Made by a program: the position numbers and the translations under genes. A DNA stretch of 64,000 nt from Acanthaster planci (lineage: Eukaryota > Echinodermata > Asteroidea > Valvatida > Acanthasteridae): positions 577,321-641,320 of the forward strand of contig NW_019091519.1 of the NCBI RefSeq assembly GCF_001949145.1, written 5' to 3'. Shown piece by piece: positions 1-28,900 of this stretch (within the stretch, counting starts at the first letter, position 1; every line of letters starts with the position of its first letter). The notes under the pieces are model-generated. The model was not told the DNA's origin and ran no database searches. It saw only the letters and a list, made by a program, of their open reading frames with translations.

Positions 1-651
1 GTGAGGTTCAGTATGCTTTCTAGTGCAGGAGCCTAGGGGGTTAGGGTTAAAGAGTTTATAGTTCATGTCATGGGCAATCATATGCATCATTGAAGTTGCC
101 AGGAGTGTTGACATTGAGACCACCACAAGACCAGACAGAGACCAGAAACAAGATCATGCACAAGACCTCTCGCAGGTCACAGGACGAACAACGGAATGCT
201 TTTGTTGAAGCTAATTTGCATAAGCTCTCAACTTGAATTCAGACTACAGGTCTTGTGGTGGCCTGGTCAGAGTCATTTGGGGGTCTTGTGAGAGTTGTAA
301 GAGGTCTTGAATGCAGGACTGCTCACCAGGGGTGTTAGACTTTTTTCTAGAGAGGACAAACCATATAACCAGCGGAGTAAAAAACAAACGGGGGGGGGGG
401 ATATGCCCACTTGATGTTCCCTTGCAGCACCCATGTCATTGTCCATCAGGACCCGTACAGGTGCCAGTTGTCACCTGCTTGGTTTAAAAGGACAAAGAAG
501 ACAGGATAAGAGTGGACAAAGCAAGAAATTCTCAACGAGGCAAACAGTTGTGCCCTCACCTACAGACAGCTGCTGAGCTGGGGTCTAGATGGTCAACACG
601 GTCGCATCATTGTGCATTGGTCTTGCATTGTTTATTTGTTTTGCGTTGCAG
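1..651. other. Upstream non-coding stretch (probable intron of the SUR-like gene)
   Basis: No exon with both splice sites in a usable phase was recognised. The stretch contains a segment at about 110-320 rich in GGTCTTGTG/CACAAGACC words that resembles 11100-11460, and a G-run at about 391-400. The acceptor of the first visible exon is at 650-651 (TTGCGTTGCAG). Confidence 0.6.
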
Positions 652-17647
<16,996 letters not shown>

Positions 17648-19309
17648 TGCGAGCTGTTCAGTAGGGAACTTGCAGTGTGTTGCTGGCTTTCTGAAACTGA
17701 CAAAGCAGTGTTAATCAATTTCTCTGTTTTGTGCACGGCGTGCCTGTGGCAGCCTGGCGAGGGGTAAGGGGTTATCTGAGGTTTCGTTGCCACTTGGACT
17801 TGTGAGTTCTTGGGGAGTAACGTTTGTATTTTAATGCTGAAATATGCTCTTCCAAAACTGCGTCCAACGGTAATACAAAAATTTCTGATAAAATTTCTTG
17901 ATGACAACAGCCATTACTGAGACCCAAGTTAGTGGGGGTGTCACATTTACTAAACGGATCCAGTAATTAGCTCCATACCTCATGCACATGGGCAAAATTT
18001 GTTTCTCATCGACGCATTACTTTCAAGCCGCACATGTCACTTGCAGGTGCAAGTAACTCCAGCATTTTTGGCTGTAATGGGTCAGTACAGCATGGAACGA
18101 GGGCAGCAGTCTGTTGATGCTAGTCTGAGATACATGTACTTTGAATCTTGTGGGTCGCTGTTTTCAGAGTGGCACCCTTGATGGCTGTGGAAGGGATGAG
18201 TGTAGTAGTAATGAAGTCCTTTTAGCCTCAAACGAGATGTTTATATTTTGAAATTTAAAAATCAAGTTGTTTTTCCAACCTTACTCACCGATTATTTAAC
18301 CAAAGTTTCCTGCAATAGTGTTTATTGTGCTGAAATTTTATACTTAATATCCTTATGGTACTAACAGAGCTCAGCGTTATAATTAAGGGATGATTGTTTT
18401 TATTGTTCATTACCCACGGTATTCATCAATTTTGTTCAAAAAATATTTGCATGGGCTTTTGTGAAAACTATTGAAAAAGCTGATATCAAGATTTATTTGA
18501 TACATGTTGTAACCAAATATATTTAAAGAAATCGTTACAAAAGACATTTATCATAAACTAAATCCAGCAATATAACATTCTGCTGAAACAAAAGTTAATG
18601 GCGTACTCATGATTTTTTGGATCGTGTGCAATAATATTGAAGTTGTGAAAGTTTCAGGAAATGCAAAAATAACACAATTGAAATTTCAATCTATGTGTTC
18701 CCTGTGTGTTTATTTTAGGTTTAGAAGTGAAGTAAGTTAACATTGTTGGAATTTTGCGTCATTTAAAATCATGTTTTATGCATTTCTGAAGTCAAGATGA
18801 AAAAGTAGGAGCAGCCTGCAGTAATTTCCATGATAACCCTTCAATTTTAGGCACTTTGCCCCTCAGATGAAAAACTGAGGCCAAACGTCTGATCTTATAA
18901 ACATGTACAGAGGTATTTCTGAATTTCGAGAATTGCATTGGTAGCTATCACGGGCGCCGTTGCCTAGATTTTTTTCCTACCTCCGTGATTTTTTCCAAGG
19001 AGAGGAAGAACTTTACTAAATGATGAAGGGGGGGGGGGCATTCATCAGGTCTACGTTTTTATTGCCAGTCTCGAGAAGGGTCTAGTATTCATATGCCTCG
19101 TGGAAGCTTACCAAGTTGAAAATGTCGTAAGAAGTGTATGTCAATTTCCTTTGAGGAAAAACCGCGCAATTATCGCCTTAATTCAAGTCGAATTGCCTCA
19201 GCTTGTCTACCCCCAAACGCCCCAACTTGCACTAAGTGCGCCCCCATGCGGTATGTTTTGCTCGTCTGGCCGGCCGAGCACCCGAAGCTCCATAATCCAA
19301 CATGGCAGA
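17648..19309. other. SUR-like 3' UTR and intergenic space before TBC1D30
   Basis: Non-coding. No clear AATAAA was seen downstream of the SUR-like stop, so the transcript end is undefined. There is a G-run near 19030. The TBC1D30 5' UTR presumably occupies the right part. The exon 1 frame stays open upstream of the chosen ATG to 19100, without recognisable homology. Confidence 0.5.
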
Positions 19310-19925
19310 ATGGCTTCTCGATCTAGCGCAACATCTGCCGACGCTTCGCAGGAGGAATACTCCGAACTGGAGGATGAAATCTTCCTCCCTTACCTGGAAA
19401 AGGTGAGACCGAATCCTCCCGGAGACCCAGGCCGCTCAGCCAGTGCCTCCGAGTGGGAGGAATTACCGCTTGAATCCGAACCAAATCTCAAAACAGTCGA
19501 CCATATTGACTCGACATCAACTTCGCTTAATAACGTGCTGAGATCCAACCATGTCAGCCGGGCGCAGGCTGCGGGGTTGGACGGCAGCGACTCCGAGCCG
19601 GTCCCGCACGCGCTCGATGGAGTCGGGACCGGTGGGGTGAACACAAGGGTCCGGGTAAGCACCCTTTCCCTCGACAGCCGAGAAAGTGACAACAGCGAGT
19701 CTCCCAACAGCCCAACAAAGGGTGGACCATTGCGTCGAGACTCCTCCATTTTGGACGGTCTACTTTGTGAGATTTACGACAGATGTCAGTTGAACTCAAG
19801 ATATAGCATCGATAGTGATGGTTTCACAGAGTACTCAAGTAACTCAGAAGGAGCATATCTCAGTAGCAAGGGAGACAGTTTTCAGGAGTCGACTCGACTG
19901 CCGAAGGCACTTCTGAATGCCAAAG
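19310..19925 (+). other. TBC1D30: TBC1D30 first coding exon
   Basis: The N-terminal region is acidic and Ser-rich (ASQEEYSELEDEIFLPYLEK). Its end carries DSSILDGLLCEIYDRC and YSIDSDG, the counterpart of the conserved SGLLNELY/DSLDSS motif of vertebrate TBC1D30. The exon ends in phase 1 (AAA G) before GTAAAA. The next coding exon is 6.4 kb away. Confidence 0.82.
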
Positions 19926-22900
19926 GTAAAACTGCCGTAGGCCTAGTTCTTTTTGAGCACAAATTTGGAACTTGTGTTGTGTTTTTAATAGTTCATAGGC
20001 CTATCTCTTCCACAGTATTTGAATTTTGTAAACAACAAGCTGTAGAAAGAGTCCTGAATCTTGCCCTGAAACACAGTTCTTAAGTTTGTTAAAAGTATTG
20101 TGTGACTTCAAAACAATTTTTTCTTCCTACAGTTTCAGTTTTTCCTGCATTTGAAAGGGTTCGATGAAAATACAAGATCAGGTAAAATTTGTTTCATATG
20201 TCATGTTACGGCCAGATATGGAACTTGTGCTCAAGCATTGAAAATAAAACTCGAAAATATAGAGTCCCAAATTCTTTGACTACTGAAGATTTGCCAAAGG
20301 AGCAAGGCTGAATTGGAAACATAATTTGCAAACAAATTTGTAAATTTGTATCAAGTGACATTAAAAGTACAGGTACCATGTAGGACTTCACTTGTGGTGC
20401 TTAGAACAGGTAGATGCAATCTACATACCTTGTACCGGTATGTGGGAATGCTTTTTTACTTGGGATGTTTCTGACATTCTGAACAACCTTAGACATCACC
20501 AGGATCTTTTCCAGGTGGAAGCAACCCTCTCACCAACAGGAAACTGACAAAACCTGAACAATGGAAGGGAGGGTCATTTCCAAGTTGCTCTTAAATAAAC
20601 AAATTTGTAACTTTTACAGTCTTTGTTTTTTGTCATTACATTCGCTTTTTCTTTTCTAAATTCTCTTTCCTTATTTTGCAGTTTCTTTTCCAACAAGGGG
20701 GCTTTCCTGTGAATTTCTCGTAATTTCTCACATTTTCTCGTAATGGACAGGTTGACAGCTTATATAAAAAAAAGATACAGCTTTCCTTCGCTCAAATCTG
20801 TGAAACTCTCAAAATGTACACGCGCATGTACATGTAGTATTGTTCAGTCCATTTGATGGTCATATCGCCAGTCCAGTGGTTTAGATGGTGCTCTATGTAC
20901 CCAGAACAATGAGCCTGCTGTTGTTTTAGTACACGTTCTCCTATACATGTTTCTATCTCAACACACGTTTTTATTACCACCTGTCACTCTCAATCAGCCT
21001 CCTTTGACATGCTGTTTGCCAAAAAAAAAATCTGCACAGATGCCACAGCTGTTACGTGGCATTGGGCTTTTGTATTAAGTTTTAGCAACCCACGCATTTT
21101 GTTATTTGAAGCTTGTGCGTGCTGTGGACTTTACACGCATTGGCATACAGGTAATTAACCTTACCAGTATACATGTAGCTTCCATGGTATTTTTCCTATG
21201 AAATCTTTCACCGTATAGAAACCCAGTGGCAGGTTCTTTTTACTTTCAACACCTGGACTGCACTGTAAGTAAATGTGGTTGAGCTCTGTGGTACATGTAT
21301 CCCCTTAAATAATCCAGCAAGATACTCAAAAACTCACAGGTCAGTGTATTTTGAAGGGTCTGGGTGGATCAGGGTTAAATGCATACACTTCGCCAACGCT
21401 CATTGCTGGCACTCGGGTGGGGGAACATTTTCAGGCAGAGTGCTGAAGATACTGCATAGTTCATGCACATTCTGCAGAGAACCTGCCGTAACCAGTGACA
21501 GACCAGCGCCAGACCGGCACCTGCACATCCATTAAATTAGAATCCTGCAGAAATCCAACAACCGCTTGAATTTTACTTCCTGCTGCAACAAATGTTGTGG
21601 CATACATCAGGGTTTCCCTGGTGGCCCAAACTTTGGGGGACAAAATCAAAGTGCCAGCAGCAAACATGAGTGTTGCTGATGGTGCCAACAGAGCCTAAGA
21701 TAAGTTTCACATGCTCATGTGGATGTGGTACATAAAACAGTTCACTTTAAGTCAATTTCTCAAAATGGTAAATCTAGTAAAACAGTTTAAAGGTGAACCA
21801 CGTGTACATGTATTCCCCCAAAATGTTGGGACTTCTATTAATTTTTTTTTTCACTTTGTCCTTTAAAGAGTGAGGTGGTACTGTTGCCCAAAACAGACTA
21901 ATATTGTCACTGAATCTGCCTCACATTTTGAATGGAGGCCTTGCATGGTAGCCATCTTGTAGGGTAGTTCCATTGTTCCATAGGAAAACCTCTGTTACAT
22001 ATAACCTGTGGAAAAACAGAGCTGGCCTACAAGATGGCAGCTTTGTAAACCCTCTATGGACAGGAAAACCCTGGCATATGAACTGTATAGTACCAGTACA
22101 TACATGTACATGTACCAGTATGCTGTATGCCTCCGTTCCGATAATTACAGTGGGGTGGGCAAACATGTACTTGTGCCTGCATTTTTCTCTTTCTTGTACT
22201 CTGTACATGTTTTTTGTACCAGTACAGTTCCTTGATTATTGACACCGTACAGTCCTTGATAAATTGGCTTTTTAATTACTGGTTTTTTTTTTTAACACGT
22301 GGGTTTGTGATTGGCAGTTTGACGATATTCCGCATAAAGATAATATACATGTACAATACCAGCACATATTGAATTAAAAAAAAAGAAGGAACTGAATGAG
22401 AAGGTATCATGCTTTGGCATGGGAAAAGACTTAGTGAATCACCTGGGCCTCCACGTATAATGACGATAAAGTTAACAGTTTTACCTACTGGTACAGGTAC
22501 ATGTAGGACTCCCGAAAGCAAAATTTGTCGGCACAAAGAAAAAAGACTGAAGTAATGTACATTTGATGGTGTTGGCAAATTCTTTCAGTCCCTTGTAACT
22601 ACAACATTTGCTGTATTATGTACATGTAGGACTGTTGGTTCATAGTACATGTATGGTTACATTAATTGCATAATAATATTTTGGATGTCAGCTGGTACTC
22701 TCTCATGGGTTCCCAGTGTTATCTTAAGCTTATATGTACAAATATGTACTTGTAATAACTGGTACTCTCTCACAGGTTCCCAGTGTTGTCTTAAGTTTAT
22801 ATGTACAAATACATGTATGTACTTGTAATACCGGTAGCTGGTACTCTCTCACAGGTTCCCAGTGTTATCTTAAGTTTACATGTTCAAATATGTACATGTA

Positions 22901-25900
22901 CAGTGTACTTGTAATAGCTGGTACTCTCTCACAGGTTCCCATTGTTATCTTAAGTTTACATGTACAAATATGTACATCTAATTTACCTGTGTTTACAGCA
23001 TTCTTCTTATTGACAGACTGACTGTGGATTTTTGTTACAAATGATCAACTTATCAAATGTTATGCAATGGTTACAGTGTGCATTGCATTACATGTAGTGA
23101 TACCTGGTACCTGAATATTTTTGAATAAATGTACAGATACATGTACATGTGCATGTAGGTAACATGGCGCTCTGTTTATAAATGTGCACTTTCCAGTAGC
23201 AGTGAGGTATGACATGATCCATCGAGCCCCCCTAGGAAAGGGCACGTGTGAACAAAGCTTAATGTCATTGTGCTTTACGTCTATCGTCATGGGGTTCCCA
23301 AAGCAAATGCTATTCTGTATGTACCGTATGTATTGTACATGTATGTAGCTGAAGCCCAGATATAACTTACAGAGGGATTCGTGTTCGGAGGTGTGTGGGT
23401 GTGCACTATTGACAAGTTTTCTCATTCAGCTGTCGTTTGTAAACAGGCATTCCCGCATTTTTCTTCCAGGCGAGTTTTGACCATGAAAGTGTTATTTTGT
23501 GACTACATCGGCATGTATCCACAGGAAAACAGCAAACCACTGCAAGTTTGCTCTGACCATCAGGGAAATATGCAAATTTTACAATATGGCTGGTGTGGAC
23601 ATGTGCGGACAAGAGACTGAGGTCTTGGTACATGTACCACTCGGCTCCTTGGCACTGTGTATTTAGCAAACAAACATGCAGACAGCTAACACTGGGATGT
23701 ACATTGTACATGTACACTGTACACCGGTGTTAGATCACACAATGCAGATTTTATACATCATCAATAATGTATTTCCAGCATGTGTTTTGGTCAGCATCTC
23801 TGTGCAGCCAGATTAATGGATCGTATAGTATGAGGATTTTCATTGTATTAATTAATGAATAATGGTGCAGAGTCGTACAGTTGTTTCATCCAAGAAATGG
23901 GTCCAATAAGCACTTTGCGAATTAAATTTGAATAAAATCTGGTACACTGAGTTCTTTGAATTCACATGAACAAAACAATTTGAATGCTCCCTGTTAAAGT
24001 CACTTGCTATACCTCTTGATTGGGGCAAGCTTTTGCGTCAAAGTTAACAGATGCCATGCAGCAATACACTGTTTTCAGCAGATAAGAAGGGCTCAAAGGA
24101 ACTAGTCCCTGGAAATTTCCAGAGATGGTGGTTGCTAGGCAAAAGCTTGCCCGAATCACCAGGCACATGTATAGCAACAGTGTCTTTAGTCTGGGGAATT
24201 CAAATTGTTGTGTTGATGTGCAATCAGATAACTGAGTGTACCAGATTGTATTCAACTTTTAATTGCGAAAAGGCTTATTAGAGTAGTACACCCTTACATT
24301 AGGGTACATACATGTACTATGTGTAGTGTTTTTTAGCTGGTACATGTACATACATGTACATTAGTGCTAACCTACATGTCAGTCTGCTGGTAAACCATTC
24401 TCTCGCAAGTATATTCTGTATGGTACATTGCAACCTGGTTTGGGTTGTACTAAGCATTCTACCTCCATGTACTAAGCAACTTTTGTTGTCATGCTTAGGG
24501 CCTACTCCCAAATCCCGGTGTGCATTGACCACTGACAAAATCTGACCCCAGATTGATGTCCTCTAGTGTTTCGTCAGCCACCCCCTCACTTTCCAGACTG
24601 GTGATCCGATGGAATGCTGGGGTCATTGGAGGGGGGCCAAATCACTTTTGAACTGAACAAAATCCCTGCCTTAGTGACCCCTCAATTCCAGATTGGCCTC
24701 TTTTGTAGGTCTAATCCCTTTGGCTAAACAAGTCTGGGCTTTTTTTCTGTGGCTGATGGGGGGGGGATACATGTATCTGTTCCCCTTCCGTTTGAAAAGT
24801 CCTGAATGTGTGGGCGCTGAATGGGTGTATAGGCCCTAATTAAAAACTTTAGGTAAGTGCAGCCACCCTGTAGTGAGTTGGCACTGGGAACGTGGTCCAG
24901 GTTGGTGTCTGAAAGGTGCAGTGTAGAAAAGGTGGGAACGGGGATTGCCGATTTGGTCTGGGAAGAAAATGGCCAGGAGTGATTCTTCAGCCAGTGACGA
25001 GAGTGTGGTTGTTGACCAAGGTAATGTTGTACATGTAGATGTGACCCTGGTCATTTTCTGAGTAAATGAGATCGTGAGCCATCCTTGAAGAGAGATGTTG
25101 CACACTACATGTACATGTACGTATCTTCATGATGAGCTGACATTGAGAGATTCCCTACCATTCTTGAAGTGTCCTTTCTTTCAGTGGGAGTGGAGCAGTG
25201 CCTGGTATTTTGAGAGAAGGCAATGCAGACTGGCAGCAACCTGGGTTGAAATGGTAGTATATACATGTAGGTTAGCCGATATATTCCATCCAGCACCAGG
25301 GGACCAGGGGACCACTTGCTGCTGCTCTTAAGTTTTCCCTGGTTTCTTTCTGTTGTTATCCCATCCACCACTGAGCTGTGATTATCAGGCCATTGTACAC
25401 GTACTGTGAATCAAGCTCAAATAAGCTGCCCTGGTAGGCTCAACTTGAGAGGAATAAACTTCAACAAATCACTCTCCGTCTCCCATCTCTTGTTACCTGG
25501 CTCGCCGGGTTGACTTGTTGACAATCAAGATTGTCAAACTCATGACCTAAGTTTTTAGAAACCTTTGCTCATGGCAGTCTCTTCAAGTGAACTGTGTGCC
25601 TACATTTACGCATGTTGCTTCAGACTTTTCACTCGCAAGCCTCAGTTCTTTGTAAAGTGGGTCATACATGTATGCTTGGAGTAATAAAATTTACTTTGAT
25701 GAGAGCATGGAGGAAGGAATGTGAGGAGGGTTGCACTTACCACACACATGTACATACTACATGTATAAAAAGTAGGCAGGTTGGATACAAGGACTGTACA
25801 TGTAGATGTAGCTTAGATGTATTTAGTGCACTATAGTACACGTACATGTACATGTACATATCAGCATGCACAGTATTGATTGTAAAGGCGTTTGGACTGG

Positions 25901-28900
25901 CCACGGTCTCTTACATGTACATGTATGTCACTTTATGTGTACAGCTTCATGTACTTGTACTGTACTTATATGTACATAACATGTGTACCTATCAAATGAC
26001 ACTGCATGGATTCAGCATGTGGTCATTTGGGACCAGTTGAATATGTTTGCCATTGAATGTGTAGAATAATACTGTACATGTACAATGTACATGCACTGCC
26101 ACTTTGCAGAGGCAAACAATGGATACAGTTTCAATGATGGTTTCTGACGACCCCATTGGCCCCATTGACTGATCGAGAGTGGAGCAAAGATATACAGAAA
26201 TGGTAGTTTTTGTGTCCTCTTGTGACTGGTTTTTTGTAAGATCAAATCTCAAATGAACTGTGGATTTCTGAATTTATTTGAGCTTACCCTGGTCCCTGAG
26301 AAAGGTGACTGTAAAGCACACACATCATGTATTGATGATACTTTCTATGCCCTCCTCTAGGTATCAGCGAGCTACAAGATATGGTGAAAGACTTACAGCA
26401 CAGCGTGGCCGTGCTGTCAGGTCGGCTGATCAAGCAGCTGAAGCGACGAGACCGCTACATCGCCAAGCTCAACAAGAACCAGGACGTTTTGACCGCCGTG
26501 CTACAGGCGGTGTCGCAGAAGAGACGTAAGGAACCATTGAAATGACTTGCCCATACCACCCTGCCACTCACCACAGTCTCGATCCCTGGATTCTTAAAGG
26601 GGCCATATTGAAATGTACATCTACATGCTCTCTGGGACTTGCAGATCCTGTGAAAAAATATCTTTTTCTGTTTTTAATGCAGAGTGTCAGTCTTGTCCCA
26701 TGTTAGACAGTTTAGTGTTTTATCAACACATTCACGTAGCGGAGGTGCCTTGAATACACATTGGGATATAATTAGTGTGCACTATGCAGTGGCAAGATTG
26801 GCCATTGCAGCTGTCTGTTGGCTCCTAAGCACTGAAGATATTTGTGCTACATGTAGGATGACGTCAAGAATTTTAATTACAAATCACTGGAATGCTGAAC
26901 TGGTTAATTTTGTTCATAATCACAATCATTTTTTGGGTTATTTTTCCCCTACCTCCTGAGACCTGTCTTTTGTTCGCTAATGAATTACCTTTTAGAGTCT
27001 GTAAGCCACAATGCCAAGTTGCTGTTGGATTGTCAATTCTCAAATTCTTCACGAGCAGCCCTTTTTTTCCTTTCTTGTGGAGAATTGCCTGATGGTACGT
27101 TCTTGGTACAGCACATACCTCAGCATCTACGTCTGGTAATAGTACTTGTACCCTCGTAGGTACACGTATAGCCTCAAGATGAGCCAACCTTATCGCGCAG
27201 ACAAATCAGATTTCCCCTGATTGATACAGCAGTGAATTTTGAATCCATTGGTTTTTTTTTTGCAGGTGTGGACGCAAGGCTCAAATTCAGCATTGAACCA
27301 CTGCCTGGAAAGAAGGCATTTCGTCAGGTACATGCTCATGAACATTGCCATTTAAAAGTCAACACAAAATTGCAAGCTTTTAGTCTCAAGAAGAAAATTG
27401 ATGATTATTTTTTTCCTGGTTATTGAGGAGGGAGGAGACTGGAGAGCTGGGTTGGATTTACATTTGTAAGCAGATGTGATGAAGAGTTCTCGTGAAGTTT
27501 TGAAATTCTAACTTACATTGTACTTGTGCATTCTCCATACTCCAGCCCCAATTCACATGGTCAGGTTGAGACTCATTGCCTTGGGTTTACAGTAATTCTA
27601 TCAGATGTCTACATTTTATCAAATGGCTGTTATCGTAGAAACCCTTCATGATTTACCCAACCAGGTTTGTAGGAGTTTTTGAAGCTTGGTAAATGAATGC
27701 ATGAATCATGAATGTGTCAAGTAGTGGATGCTGCCATGACCAATTTATGTTCACCTCACGGAACATTCCAAGCTGCATTGATGAATAAGAGCCTTTTTGA
27801 CCTCTTTTCATAAGGAGGACCCTTTTAGTTATGGACGGATGATTTCATCACGCTTGAGACACAGACAAGCCCAGGGTATGCAAGAGCAGTCCAGGGCAGA
27901 ACACAGTTAGTGTTTCGTCTCCCTCCTTTCTTCCGCCCCCCCCATTCTAATTCCACCTGCCTTTCATGCTTGGTTCAGTGGTACGATGCTCTGCGGGCAG
28001 TGGGCCGCCTCCCCAAGGGCCTCCCCCAGGAGTTCCGCAAATCAGTCTGGCTCAGCCTGGCCAACCGCCACATCAAGCACCTCAAGCTGGACTGGCCCAA
28101 GACTGTCAAGTTCACCTTCAACGACCGGAGCAACCCAGACGACGACACGTTGGGTGTCCAGATCGTCAAGGTGAGTGGAATCCAAGATGATGCGCTGGAG
28201 CGGAAGCAGGTGACATTTGTGCTTAGCTAGCAATTATGGCATGTGCATATAGATGGGAATTGAATACAGGTGCATGTACATGTATTATTATTACCCGCCA
28301 TAGTTAAATGGCACGAACACATCCTTGCATGTAGTGTTGTCCTGCAGCTAACCCTCTGGGATATGAAGAATGTTATAACCTTAACTGTCTCAGATCTATT
28401 CTATTATGTCTCAGATCCTTCAAATCTATCAAGAGTTTTTGAAGGTATATGTAGGATTCAGGCAGGCAGAGCCAAGCTGGTATTACTTTACACAGGGCCT
28501 GATGTCATTTAAGTTGAAGTATAAAGAATGTGCATTGTACAATTGGGTTCTTAATCTGTGAAGGTATATCTGTTAAAGGAGAAGGGAAGGCTGCTTGCAA
28601 TTACGTGTAGGGATTTAGGATAATCATAAATGTCCAAGTAACATTACAACAACAGTTCCTTCTTCTGAAAGAAAATTGCTCAAAAACTTCAAATAGCCCC
28701 CCAAATTAAAACTTTACAAATGCGGGGAGAAAAGGGATAACCGTTTGAGTTTTTACATGTCAAATACATTGATTTGTGCCAAAATATGTGAAGCCTTTGC
28801 TGCAGGCATTTTTTGATGCTGTACACAAAAGTGTTTGTTTTCCTGCAGGATTTGCATCGTACAGGTTGCAGCGGGTTCTGCGGGCAGGACGCCGAGGATG

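Larger units (their letters stand above)
19926..26360. other. TBC1D30 intron 1, repeat-rich
   Basis: The largest intron in the window. It holds a 4-copy minisatellite (22690-22981), a palindromic MITE copy (21930-22060), many TACATGTA/GTACATGTAC tracts (for example near 22100, 22890, 23150, 24350, 25850, 25915 and 26075), and the candidate alternative first exon at 24969-25020. The open frames are short and lack homology. Confidence 0.7.

Noticed and set aside
19100-19309. In-frame upstream extension of TBC1D30 exon 1 (ATG at 19100 or 19253)
   Set aside because: The added 70 residues show no family similarity, and the ATG at 19310 has the better context followed by an acidic N-terminus typical of the family.
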